Positions 37,573 to 49,765 of a stretch of DNA of 64,000 bases are shown in pieces (the stretch's first letter is position 1; each line of letters opens with the position of its first letter). The notes beneath the pieces are model-generated. The model was not told where the DNA came from, made no database searches, and was given only the letters and a program-made list of their open reading frames with translations. The DNA comes from Vigna angularis (taxonomy: Eukaryota; Streptophyta; Magnoliopsida; Fabales; Fabaceae): the NCBI RefSeq assembly GCF_016808095.1, contig NC_068979.1:30191876-30255875 (forward strand), given 5' to 3'. A program made the translations under genes and the position numbers.

Positions 37573-40500
37573 TCAAATGGCCAAAGATAGGTCGACATTA
37601 ACTTTGTTTGAAACATTAGAAGAAGTAGAACATCCCATGTAGTTGTTGTTGTTGTTGTTAAACTTAGGGCACAATGAAAAGGCCTCACTGATATCGCTGA
37701 CTGAAGAAGCATTACTTCTCTGAGAAGAAGGATGTGGTCTTGGCAATGAGATGGACAGTGACAACTCACAACCTCCCATGTCGTCTTCATCCTCTGCTTC
37801 TACCCTACAACTCTTCTCAACTTCATTCAAACCCTGTTCATCATTTAAGTAGGCAACCTGTTCAACATAGTGAAAAAGGAACACATCAGAAAGTGACAAG
37901 GCCATTGCAGAAAGTTATTCACGTGGACTTTCTCACAAAAAGGGTCTATGATTTTTTTCTTATATGCACAAAGGGGGCAATATTAAGGGAACAAAGCTAA
38001 TAGATTTTGCTAAGGCCACTGACAAGGTTGGATATATCATAGCATTAACAGTTGAACATGATTATCTGTAGAAAATAAAAGAGTTAACTTTGATTATTTG
38101 AATTGATGTTTTTGTCAAGGAGGCTGTCATTTTCGTGTTTTGTTCGTAAAGGGGGGTCCTATTGCTGAGAAATTTTCACATGACAGTGAAATAAAGACAT
38201 AACCAATGAGACACTCCACTTGAAGCTCAATAATTTATGTTGAAGGAGGAGAAATGAAGTACAAAAACATAGATAGATTGTCTCTATAAGAAGAGTACCT
38301 GGAGAAAATCTGATGCTTGGCTTGGTAGCATGGGAAGAAAAGTTGTGGAAAGGGGTTTAGTCTGCAATATTGAACCAGCACAAATCTTCTTTATTCCCTT
38401 CTGCTCAGCCATGCTCTGCAGGTAATCATAAAAAGTAGTGTATGGATTTCTTTGGCTGCATTGTGGGAATCCTGAGAGAAAACTTGTCTTCTCGATTCTA
38501 GCTCTGTGGAGAATCCAAACGTTAATTAATTCAGATTTTTTCTTTCTTTTCTTGCTTAAAAGTAAAAGTTGCCTCAGAAAAGTCAGAGATCAAGCAAAGA
38601 CCAATCACTTTTGTTTTCTTACTTTACATATGTTGTACCACTTTTTAGTCCTTTGAAAAGTTTCAAATTATTTCAACAAGCAAAGAAGCCAGAGTTTTTT
38701 TATATGTAGGGTAAAAAAAGTTACATATTCTTGACTGATCGTGCTTCTTTTCTTAGTGTACTTTCTAAATAATAAGTATAAAATAATGAGATTTGTTGTA
38801 TACACGTTGATTTGTGATTGAAAACTTGTTGTATTGTTTATTTGAAACATGAAGTTAAGCTGACCTTTTAAGGGAGAAATTACTGCAGCTGGGTTGGGAA
38901 TCAGATTCTTTTCCAATGGATTTGAAACAAGAGTAGAAACCAACATCACCCACTTCATCATCGTGTTGTTTTCTATGTTGGGTGGAAGTCTTGTCTGTCA
39001 CAGATAACCATCAGACAAGGAATTCAAAGTAGAACAACATTTAGCGAAAACATTCAACACTTTTAAACAAATTAACGTTTAGTTATAGTGAAACTGCATG
39101 TAGCCTTTTTCTTCTTTTAAGATTTTTCTGGGATTTAAATTCTGTGCATGAAAAGCAAAAACAAACATGTTTGTAAAAGATGTACCGCTACACTTTGATT
39201 GGTGTAGAGGATTGAAATATATTGGTAAAAAAATTTAAAAAAGTAAATTTTTTGTAAAATATTTTAAAAATTTTGTAGAATTATGAGTTTTTGTTCGTAT
39301 AAAATATTATAATATCTTTTTACCACATGACATGAACTGACAAACATAGAAAAGATATAACATTATTTTCAACACAAAAGTTTAAGATAAACTCGAGAGA
39401 TTTATCACTAAGATAACATATAAATTATTCATATAAAAGATATAACATTATTTTCAACACAAGTTTAAGATTTAATGTTTGTGATACTTTATTTCTATTC
39501 AATACAATTTTTTTAACTTATATATTTGAATACTTAATATAATAAAGATAAAAGAAATAAAGAGTATTATATTATTAAAAATTAAAAAAAATACTTTTAT
39601 TATGTTTATATTCCAGTAAATAACTAATGTTCAGTTTTTTTATCTGTTTTTCTTTAATTTTTTTTTTCCATTAAAGATTTTCAGAGAAATAGATTTCTTT
39701 ATACAAAAATAGTGATCGAGAAAGTTGATGAATAGTTACAGTATGATAATAGGATTGGAGGAAGAATGAAAACTTACAGATGGGTGAAATTAAAGGAGCA
39801 ATGGAATTTATATATTAAATGTTGAAAGCAGAAAAGTTGTGGGTTTCATAAAAATACCATTATAAGATGGTAAAAGCAGAATGGTTTATGATTCTCCTTT
39901 GTCTATTCTGGCATCAACTATAGACACGAAAGGGACTACTTAATGAGCAACATTGCTGTTGAGAATTTGCTAAACTCATGCATGGAGGATAGCTTTTTCC
40001 TCTGCTTTTCAACCACAAACTATTAACCAATAAGAGAAACAACCATCGATAGAATGACTCTATATCTATCTGCATGCTTTCAATGCAGAAAGCATCATCT
40101 ACATTATTCAATGTACGACATGCAGATCATCGATATTAATCTGTTGACCAATCAATGCTTCAACCAAGCTATTTATTTCACTTTAACTAAAATCTTCTCG
40201 AAAAATGTTTTTTTAACAACTAGAAAAAAAAATTAACACGTAATAATTTTATATCACGTCTGTCTGACCCAGTTTTCCTTTTCTCTTTCTTTTGTACAGT
40301 TAACCATAAAAGGGAAACGTAAGGGGCACAGTGTAAAATTGTAAGATGTCAAAAACCATTTTTAAATAATGAATCACTTTATAAACCAGGAGATGAAGAA
40401 CTCATCCTAGCTACTTTATAAATAAATAAGAACACTTAACTTAAAAAGTTGAAAAATATTCTTTGAAACTCCTCATTTCTTTTACTCTTATTTTACAACC

Positions 40501-40920
40501 CCTTTTGAAAAAACATACTATACTTAACTAATAAATATAAAACAATAATTTCTACGAGTGTCAAAAGCAAGTATAAAAAGAAATAGGGTGTCTACCATAC
40601 TATGACCCTAAAAAATTTCCACACTTTATATTTATATATATACCATGTTTCTCCACTATTTTATAGTAAAAAAGTATTTTTATTTCTTACCAAAAGCGGG
40701 TAACTTCTCTATTTTCCATTGATTTGGTGAGTCCATTTTTTTTATGTAAACCATAAAAAGGAATGCTGTGGAGACACTTTCTATCATCATCAAAATGTCT
40801 TCTCTGTTTGAGAATGCAAAATTTTATGTTAGTTTAGTTAAATATGCAGGTGTTATTTTTCAATTGGCAAGTCCTATTTTCAAGCTGGTATGACCTCATA
40901 AATTTGGATCACCAAAACAA

Positions 40921-41006
<86 letters not shown>

Positions 41007-42000
41007 TGATAACACATAAAATATGCAACATAAAAGGTAATATTTTAGAGTAATGAAAGAATGATTGATGCTCATATTAACATAATTACCATATATAAAA
41101 CCTTAACTTTTCTTAATGCACACATTTTCATTATTATGTATCCAAATCTGTAGATAAATAACCTACTTTATGAACACAAAGCATAGGCAGATGAGGGTAG
41201 GAAAAAGTATTGAAGAGACATAGTGTTTTGCAGTAAAGAAGGTCAAATGAACAACGTTTGGTACCTTGTCTGCAGGAATCACCTTTCATGCTTCTGTACA
41301 TCTGGTTATTTTTGAAAAAGAGGAAGAAAAGCTTAATCAGGAACACCAAATTAATGTATGAAATTGCCAATTTTATACTAATTAAGCAGATTAAAATGAA
41401 CCTGCAGATGGCTCTTGACATGTGAAATTGTCAGCCCTTTAACATCCATCAACTGAAGAACAAGCTTAGGAGTAGCCTCTGCACAATATATGAATAAAAA
41501 AAGAGGTAGAAACGTATTAGAAATTCATCATAGTATATAGTAATGAAAAACAGACAAAGAATAATGAAGAAAATAGCCAACATACATTTACTTTTTTCTC
41601 ACATTTCATTTATTTTTCTACCTCATTTTCTCATGTCATCTACAACATTTATTATTTTTGTCTGTCTTTCAATTCCCTCAGCTCCATACACCCCCATTTC
41701 CTTCTACATAAAGTGAAGCTTCAATTCTGATGAAAAGTTAACATTAACAATAATGCATCTAATAAGCTTTGTCCTTGTGTTTATGGGATCTAAGAAAAGA
41801 AACAAAAAGAAGAAGAAAGAAACATGAAGAAAAGCATAGAAAATTTTTAGTTGGGTGAAAACAATGTACTCACTGTGATGACCTCCAAGAGTTTCAATGG
41901 CATAAACAAAGCAACGATGCAGTTCAGGGGTCCATCTTAAACGAGGGACTTTTGATCTTATGTACTGTCTCACTACACCTTCCCTTCCACAACTACCCAT
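37573..42000 (-). CDS. GARP/G2-like MYB transcription factor with EAR motifs, six exons
   Basis: Exons (minus strand) are 42000-41874, 41478-41402, 41301-41265, 38994-38865, 38503-38299 and 37857-37573. All five junctions are GT-AG and phase-consistent, giving 861 nt and 286 aa. The N-terminal GARP (single MYB-like) DNA-binding domain spans about residues 18-71, with VPRLRWTPELHRCFV, then ATPKLVLQLMDVKGLTISHV and KSHLQMYRSMK across exons 1-3. The last exon has LSLSISL (224-230) and ends VDLSLAI, both EAR-type LxLxL motifs, so a repressor role is likely. A run of six Asn precedes the end. The nearest relatives I recall are the At2g40260/At2g38300 group, distant from KANADI. Intron 3 is about 2.3 kb and contains (AT)n at 40926-41002. 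Several exons are too small to be seen as long frames. Target genes are unknown. Confidence 0.92.
40926..41002. repeat. (AT)n microsatellite in intron 3 of the GARP gene
   Basis: About 77 bp of uninterrupted AT, one of the longest in the window. Confidence 0.95.
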
Positions 42001-42964
42001 TTTTCCTTCTCTTCAAAGACCTTCACTTTCCACTTCTGAAACCAAAAGGGTGTTCGGAAAAACCCCTATAATTACCATTCGTGCTCCAAAACTTGGACCT
42101 CCTTATATAACAAGAACAACACAGGACTAAGAAAAAAGCATGGCATGCATGCAGCTTTTCTCTTTAGGAAAACAGAAAAAAAAAATGAGGAAGAGAACAC
42201 AGAATCATCATAGTGAAAGGGGAAAATATCGAGAGAAAAGGACATGACAGGGGAAGAAGTCCTGCAAATTCCCGAACATGTCACTGATAATACCTTATGG
42301 TAGGTGCTGTTGCTGCTTCCAGCGTGTACGCAGCTAGCCAAATGACAAAAAGGAAAAACGAAAGAGTAAAAAAATGAAAGAAACGAAACCAAAAAATAAT
42401 CACGAGGAGGCTTCTGAACTCTGATATATGTTGTTTTGCTTGCTCATACGAAATGATTATGCCTAGTTATGCCAATATATATATAGTGTCTCGTGTGTTG
42501 CCAATCTTTGACCTTTGTCTCTCTTTCTAGTTTCCTTTTTACGCACACTCTCTCTCTAGATAGACCAGTAATAGTAATATATGCGACAACATCGTCATAA
42601 TCACTTGGGGGGAATACATGGATGCCATGAAATTACTTTTCAGGTTTTTGTTTTGTTCTCTTCTCATGAGAACTGTTTCATTGACGCGTAAACACGATAA
42701 TGTTCTTGTATATTATTTTTATTTTTATATAGAGTTATCAGATATAAGACTAATATTACTATAAACAATTTTCTTCATTGTTTAGTTACAAATTATCGTA
42801 CTAACAAGTGAAACTAAAACTAGATTTGGTACCTTTAAGAAAAATTTCGATTTTGAAAGTCATGACTGAAAATATAATTGAAAAAAGAGACTCTATCAGA
42901 AAAATGGTTAATCATATTCTTCAATTACGAATTATTATCAATATTAATGTCTTCATTATTACTC

Positions 42965-43010
42965 TTATTATTATTATTATTATTATTACTATTACTATTA
43001 TTATTATTAT
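42965..43010. repeat. (ATT)n microsatellite, slightly interrupted
   Basis: About 46 bp of TTA/ATT units with two ATTACT interruptions. Confidence 0.9.
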
Positions 43011-43905
43011 CAACCTATCAAAATATTATTTTACTGATTAACATCGCAAATATTTACATTATGACGATGCATGCAAATTAAAATATGTATAACACATTTT
43101 TTTCTCTTAAATTTAAGTTTAGAAGGAGTCTAATTTATTTATCTTTTGTCTTCTATCTTCTTTAAAAAATAGAATGACTTGCCGTATGTCTCATGTTAGT
43201 GAGAAATAATTATGAATAGATATAATATTTTTTGGACAAATATTAGTTATTAGTATTTTATTGGTGACAGAGTTGAATTCATAATCAGAATTTTTTTCAA
43301 ACAAACAAATCAACCTTATAAGTAGATATAAGATTTACAGATTTTTATAATAATTATTTCAAAAATTATGTTTAAATTGTTTTGGTACTGATTCAAAATA
43401 CAACTCTTTTTTACTAATATTTATTAAATAAGGGAAGAAAATAGCAAGATAAGATGAATTTATAATATTCTTTCACAAATTAAAAATAAATATTTCACTA
43501 ATATAAAATGTATAATTTAATTTTTGTTTAACTTGTTTATCTATCAACTTTCTTCTCTCTTTTTTCTAGTTCATTATCTTCTTTATTTATGAGTTTTGAG
43601 TATTCTCTTTTTCTAAGTTCCATATATTCATCTATAAATTAATATTTGTTTATAGAAATAAATATATTTTTAATTTTTAAGATGTAAAATTGAAATTTGG
43701 TTTTGTTTTAAATTTTGATATAATTTGTTTAAACTTTATAAATGAATAAATATAATTATTTTAATCTAAATGAATTAAATTTTATAAATATGTCAAACCG
43801 GGTTTCAAGTTGATGTTTGAAATATTTATATTGTTTGACACGTTTTAACTCATGGAACCGAATTCTGCTTTTACATTCAAATTTAGAAAATACAAATATA
43901 TTTAA

Positions 43906-43908
<3 letters not shown>

Positions 43909-43970
<62 letters not shown>
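43909..43970. repeat. (AT)n microsatellite
   Basis: About 60 bp of pure AT. Confidence 0.95.
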
Positions 43971-43973
<3 letters not shown>

Positions 43974-44626
43974 GTGAATGACTAGACAAATTTTTATGGT
44001 TATCACGAAATTCCTTTCTGGTAAAGAATATACCAGTTTCATTACTGTCTTTTTCTCATGGTAGATTATAGGCACAAATAATGTGATGCATATATATAAT
44101 TGAAATTTTCAAGGTATTTGATGAATATGAGTACTGTTATTGAAGGAGCCAGATTCAAAAAAATGATGATAAAGGTATCAAAGTAGATATTTTAAAAAAC
44201 AATATAATATATATAATCATGATGTTTGAACCCTAAAATGGCTAAAAACTAAATTTCACATGCATATTCTGGCTACACAGTTACAAGACCTACGTAGAAT
44301 ACCTATCTTGTCACCAAAGAAAAGGAAATAAGGTGACACTTTTAGATGCATAACAATGGTTGGAACATGGAAAAGAATTGCATGCCAAAACCAGAGGATA
44401 ATTCACTTTATTATCCTTCTTCTCTCAATCTTATAGAAAAATAATATGAATTCATTATCTTCTCTTGTTAGGAAATAAGCCTCTGAAAGATATGTATATA
44501 TAAATTGAGCATACGAATGTTTTTTCTTTTGAAAGTTCTGAGAATCTTGGATGGCTGTCTCCATAACCCCATTCAAGACAATATTTTTTGTTTTTCTTTA
44601 TGCTAATAAGTAATATAATATTGTCA

Positions 44627-44629
<3 letters not shown>

Positions 44630-44684
<55 letters not shown>
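44630..44684. repeat. (AT)n microsatellite
   Basis: About 55 bp of pure AT. Confidence 0.95.
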
Positions 44685-44688
<4 letters not shown>

Positions 44689-47064
44689 TGTAGATATAAA
44701 GTGTTTTTTCTTGTATGTTAATATATGTGACACTCTAAGAGGGCAATGGACCAGGTGCAATAATATTCTAATATAAAGAAAACAAATACATATAATAAAA
44801 AAAACAAATACATACAATAAAAAAAAACAAAGTCTTGTATGAATATGATTTTTTAGAATTTAGAAATTTGAATTAACCAAACATATGTACAACACAATTT
44901 ATACATATTTTTTATTATCTAAATCTAGAGTTTTATAGGTTTTGATTAGGGATAGTAAAAAAGTCGAGCATGACAGACCAGTCCGTTAATTCGGCCAAAA
45001 AACGGTAGGATACGACAACATTTTTAATTCGTCAATCTATCCTGTCTAATCGGCCAACCTAGCAGACTAGTATTACTATCCAACATGATTAGAAAAACTA
45101 AATGGAAGGAACAAACTTGTCGTGACACTTCACTTCCCGCCTCTAAATTGGAATTATAATTCTCCTCTCATCTCCATGTCCACCATTATTTTCCCTCATC
45201 TCCAAAGAAAACACGACAACTCGCGTAAACCATCACGACAAACAGGTTTGTGCCACCAATCCTTTAATTTTCCTCTATTATCCACGTCTGCCTGTCCTTT
45301 CTTCTCTTCTAGACCAGATGCGAGGCTGACATGCACAACCACAATGAACAGGTCGGTGCCAATCCTCTCCTTGCACAGCCCAACATCACTAACAAAATTG
45401 GAACGCGCTAAAGACACAACACTTCACTTTGTTTAAAGTGAGTATTCTTTACCTTCCTTGGCTGCAGCTATGTTATTATTAATCATTAAATTGAATGAAT
45501 TTGTGTTATTGTGTTACTGTATTAGGATTTAGTAACTTATATTGATGAATGAGATAATTACAAAAGCTACACCGAATGTTGATGTCAATGACAAAGAAGG
45601 TGATGTAACTCATAATGGGATTAAAGATGATAAGGAGAGTGTTCAACTCAATAACAAAAAGTATAAGTCAACAACTTCTGATTATTGGAAATATTTTACT
45701 AAGATTGGGGTTGGTGATGATGGAAAGGAGATGGCAAGTTGTAATGGCTGCAACAAAAAATACATAATTGGTAGTAAAAAAATATGACACTTCCCATTTG
45801 AAATGTCACCTTAAAAAATTTAATAAAACTAAATATGAAGATGTTAGACAATTGATAGTTGGTGTGCAAGGAAAGTTGAAATCCAAAATAATAGCTCAAT
45901 GATTTCACGTGAGATGTGTGTCAATTTGATTATTTAGCATGGTTTACCATTCAACTTTGTTGAGTATGAAGCGCTTAGAACTTAAATAACTTATCTGAAT
46001 CATGATGCAATATTAGTTTCTAGAAATACAATAAAGAGTGATATTTTAAGAATATTTATTAAAGAAAAAATCATGCTAAAGGAAGAGTTCAGGAAAATTT
46101 CAAATATGATTTGTTTGACATCTAATTTGTAAACGCCATTAACTATTGAGGGTTATATTACTTTGACAACATATTATGTGAACTCAAATTGGAAGTTGTG
46201 TAACAAAATTCTCAACTTTTTGTCACTTCCCTCCATCTCACATTAGATTTGAGTTGTCAAAAAAGATAAGTGGATTTTTGCATGATTGGGGAATTGAGAA
46301 AATAATATTTTCTTTGACTTTGGATAATGCTTATAGTAATGATGTTTTGATAAAAACTTTAAAAAATAAGTTTGTTTTGTAGAAAACTTTGGTTTTGTAG
46401 AAAACTTTAAAAAATATATGCATTGTGCACATATTTTAAATTTGATTTTATAAGAAGGATTGAAAGCTCTTGGTGATGCTTTATATCATATTAGGGAGAT
46501 CATCAAGTATGTTAAGGGATCTAAAAGTAGAATGATGAAATTTAAACAATCTCTTAAAAAATAGGGGACATTGATGCCAAAACTGCTTTGTGTATAATGT
46601 TTCTACAAGGTGGAACTAAACTATTTTGAAGGTTGAAAGTGCCCTTGAATAACATCTAGTTGAAGAGAATTATAATTATTGTCTGTTTGAGGAGAAATGG
46701 AAAATAGTACAAAAAGTTGGTATTCTCTTGTCACAATTTTATGAAATTACAAATATGTTTTCTACCTCAAGTTATCCTACATAAAACTTATACTATTTAC
46801 AAGTTTGGAACATTCAAACCCTTTTAATGGAGAGTTTAAAAGATGAAAATGAAGTTATCAAAGATGTGATTGAAAGGATGACGGTGAAGTTTGATAAATG
46901 TTGGGATGAATATGGCAATATCCTTGCATTTGGGGCAAATTTTAGATCCAAAGATAAAGTTGAAAACATTGGGATATTTTTATAAGATAGACCCTTTAAC
47001 ACGGGAAATAAAGTTAGAGAAGATGAAGAAAAAATTGCACAACCTTTTCTCTGAATATTGTTCA

Positions 47065-47571
47065 TGTTGGAACAATTTTCCAAGAACTTAGGGAAACAAG
47101 ATGAACAAAAATGTAGACTTGATATAATCTTCTAGGCATGAATACACACTTTCCTAAAAGCAATATTTCGTCCCTTATAAGAGTGAAAGGGATCACGAAA
47201 TTCGCTTTTGAGATACAAAGAAGAAATACAACGATAATACTCACTCTTAGTATTAACGTCAAACAAGAATAAAATTCTCACGAATTAATTTGTGTGTTAA
47301 GTGAACGAGAGAATGTAGAGAAAAAGTCTCACTTGTTTCTCTATCAATAGAGCAAAAGATCCCTTTATATAAATGTTGATCAGACATCTTTCAAATCCAA
47401 GAGATACCAGATTCTGATTAGTTACATTTCTTCATAAATGATCGTAACTTTTCATGAATGATTGTAACACTTCATGAATAATTGTAACTCTTCATTGGTT
47501 ATAACTCCTCATGAATAAATGTAACTCTTCATGAATATGAAAACGGTCTCTAATACTCTTAAATTCCAATA
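47065..47571 (-). repeat. Copia LTR (3' LTR in element orientation)
   Basis: 507 bp, nearly matching 49279-49765 throughout. It has about 20 bp more than its partner, an extra CTTCATGAATA-type unit near 47515-47535, plus scattered substitutions. Confidence 0.9.
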
Positions 47572-48094
47572 ATCCTTCACCATTTGAGAGTATTTTATAA
47601 TTACTTAACACAAACATCAATTTAATAATTGCAATCTTACACATAAATGAAAGTGTACATAGACTTGAACTTTCACTTAGTAGAATACACATTTCAGGAA
47701 TTCGTATTTTATTGGTGTCGAAATGATTGAACCAACATAATACATAATGAAGTCTTGAAGATACTCTACTTGTAAGATAAATTACATATTCTTGTTATAC
47801 TTGACACGATAGGGCCATGCATCCATATCTATTCATAAGTGCAACAAAGTCATGCCCCCTTGACTTCTTGAAGCGGCCAAACTTCGCACTTACATAGGTT
47901 GATTTCTTAGGTAAACATGTTTCTGTGACAAAACATAAATTCAAGAAATCAATTAAGAATTACTCAACCTCCTAAGCATCACAGATCTAAAGCACTCTTT
48001 AAATAATTATTTGTGCTTTCAATCATCAAATAAGAGATTTAATCTTATTGAACTTAAGACTCAATGTCATATTAAGCGTTAAGTTAAGATTCCC

Positions 48095-48820
48095 TTACTT
48101 GCGATTAATCGTGGGCTCCATTCCTATTCCAATTGTCATTCTGGAAATGGAATCTTTAGCCAATGCCTTCGTAAATCCATTAGCCAAATTAAACTTTTTT
48201 CGTACGAAATCTACTGTAATAATTCCATCTTTGATGAGTCCTTGGACATAACTATGTCTCACAACAATATGTCTTGATTTGTCATTGTATATTTGACTAT
48301 AAGCCTTTGCCAATGTTGCAACATTGTCACAATGTATTGCTATTGGTGATATTGGTTTTGGTAACAATGATATCTCGAACATGAGATTCCTTAACCATTC
48401 GGCTTCCTTTCTTGTCAAGGTTAGAGCTATAAACTCTGAAGTCATAGTGGAATCTGTAATGCAAGTTTGTTTCTTGGACGACCAAGAAATTGCACCTCCC
48501 CAATGAGGAAAATCCAACCACTAGTTGAAGAGTGATCTTCTCATTTATAATCCAACTTGCATCAAAATATCCTTCCAAAACTGAAGGATAACCACTATAT
48601 GTTAATCCATAATTAATAGTTTTATTTGAATACTTAAGTACTCGATGCCAATGTGATAGACTAGGGTTACTATAGTATATCTACTCAATTTGCTCACCGC
48701 AAAAGCAATATATAGCCTTGTACTTGTCATTGTATACATTAAACATCCTATTACCCTTGCATATTCCAGTTGTGAAACTGTTTTACCACCATTAGGTAAT
48801 ATCTTTAAACTAGGGTCCAT
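48095..48820 (-). pseudogene. Copia RT C-terminus and RNase H remnant
   Basis: Minus-strand frames show SQLEYARVIGCLMY (about 48770) of the RT end, LEGYFDASWI (about 48575), then RNase H text: TDSTMTSEFIAL, KEAEWLRNLM, HCDNVATLAKA and IYNDKSRHI. Two frames are needed, so there is at least one shift between 48520 and 48600. Confidence 0.9.
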
Positions 48821-48883
48821 AGGGGTTGAAACAAGAGAGCATTCATAATTATTGAATTTCTAAAATTATTAGTCTAGCATCAA

Positions 48884-49078
48884 TCATTTTATAATTATAT
48901 TAAAATTACTAACCAGGAATTTCTTGCTTAATGCATCTTCAGAAATGTATTTTCTTTCAAGTTGATCCCAAAGTTCTTTTACAGAATCCACATATTGATA
49001 CATGTCAAATAAAGGATCAGACATACCGTTCAGAATGTGACCACGACAAACATAATCATCATTCTCCCATTTGTTCAT
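48884..49078 (-). pseudogene. Copia gag N-terminal remnant
   Basis: 64 codons with NKWENDDYVCRGHILNGMSD, then LFDMYQYVDSVKELWDQLE and KKFLVSNFN, the classic start of copia gag. It stops abruptly and is followed within about 60 bp by RT text, so the deletion junction lies at about 48820-48884. Confidence 0.88.
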
Positions 49079-49278
49079 TTTCCGTTGTTCTTCCGATGTT
49101 TCGGTTTCGCTTGGGTTGGGGAGAACTTAGAACATATGCCACGTTTAGAGCCAAGAGAAGGAAATGCATCTTCTTTTGCCATCACCAAAAACCAACGCCT
49201 TCAAACTTGTCTAATTTGTGAAAGTTTGCAGACATCTCATGAATTGTTGTCATCTTCGAGAATATATTGCTTTTAGAC

Positions 49279-49765
49279 TGTTGGAACAATTTTCCAAGAA
49301 CTTAGGAAAACAAGATGAACAACAATGTAGACTTGATATAATCTTCTAGGCGTGAATACACATTTTTCTAAAAACAATATTTCGTCCCTTATAAGAGTGA
49401 AGGGGATCACGAAATCCGCTTTCGAGATACAAAGAAGAAATACAATGATAATACTCACTCTTAGTATTAACGTCAAATATGAATAAAATTCTCACGAATT
49501 GATTTGTGTGTTAAGTGAATGAGAGAATATAGAGAAAAAGTCTCACTTGTTTCTCTATCCATAGAGCACAATATCCATTTATATAGATGTTGATCAGGCA
49601 TCTTTCAAATCCAAGAGATACCGGATTCTGATTAGTTATATTTCTTCATAAATGATCGTAACTTTTCATGAATGGTTGTAACACTTCATGAATAATTGTA
49701 ACTCTTCATTGGTTATAACTCTTCATGAATCTCAAAACGGTCTCTAATACTCTTAAATTCCAACA
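49279..49765 (-). repeat. Copia LTR (5' LTR in element orientation)
   Basis: 487 bp with TGTTGGAA and TTCCAACA ends. It holds direct CTTCATGAAT units near 49660-49720 that are also in the partner. Confidence 0.9.

Larger units (their letters stand above)
42001..44946. other. GARP promoter side and AT-rich intergenic DNA
   Basis: 42001-42500 is the presumed leader and promoter of the minus-strand GARP gene, less AT-rich than what follows. It contains CT-rich tracts near 42520-42560. Further on there are an (ATT)n at 42965-43010 and two (AT)n runs. No gene recognised. Confidence 0.5.
47065..49765 (-). mobile_element. Internally deleted Ty1/copia retrotransposon nested in the hAT element
   Basis: Two direct LTRs (47065-47571 and 49279-49765) start TGTTGGAA and end TTCCAACA (TTCCAATA in the first). 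The flanks GTTCA (47060-47064) and ATTCA (49766-49770) match at 4 of 5. Coding remnants run on the minus strand in the expected order, gag then RT/RNase H, but the bulk of gag, protease, integrase and most of RT are missing. The element interrupts the hAT transposase frame. The 2.7-kb length against about 5 kb for intact copia elements shows the deletion. Confidence 0.88.
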
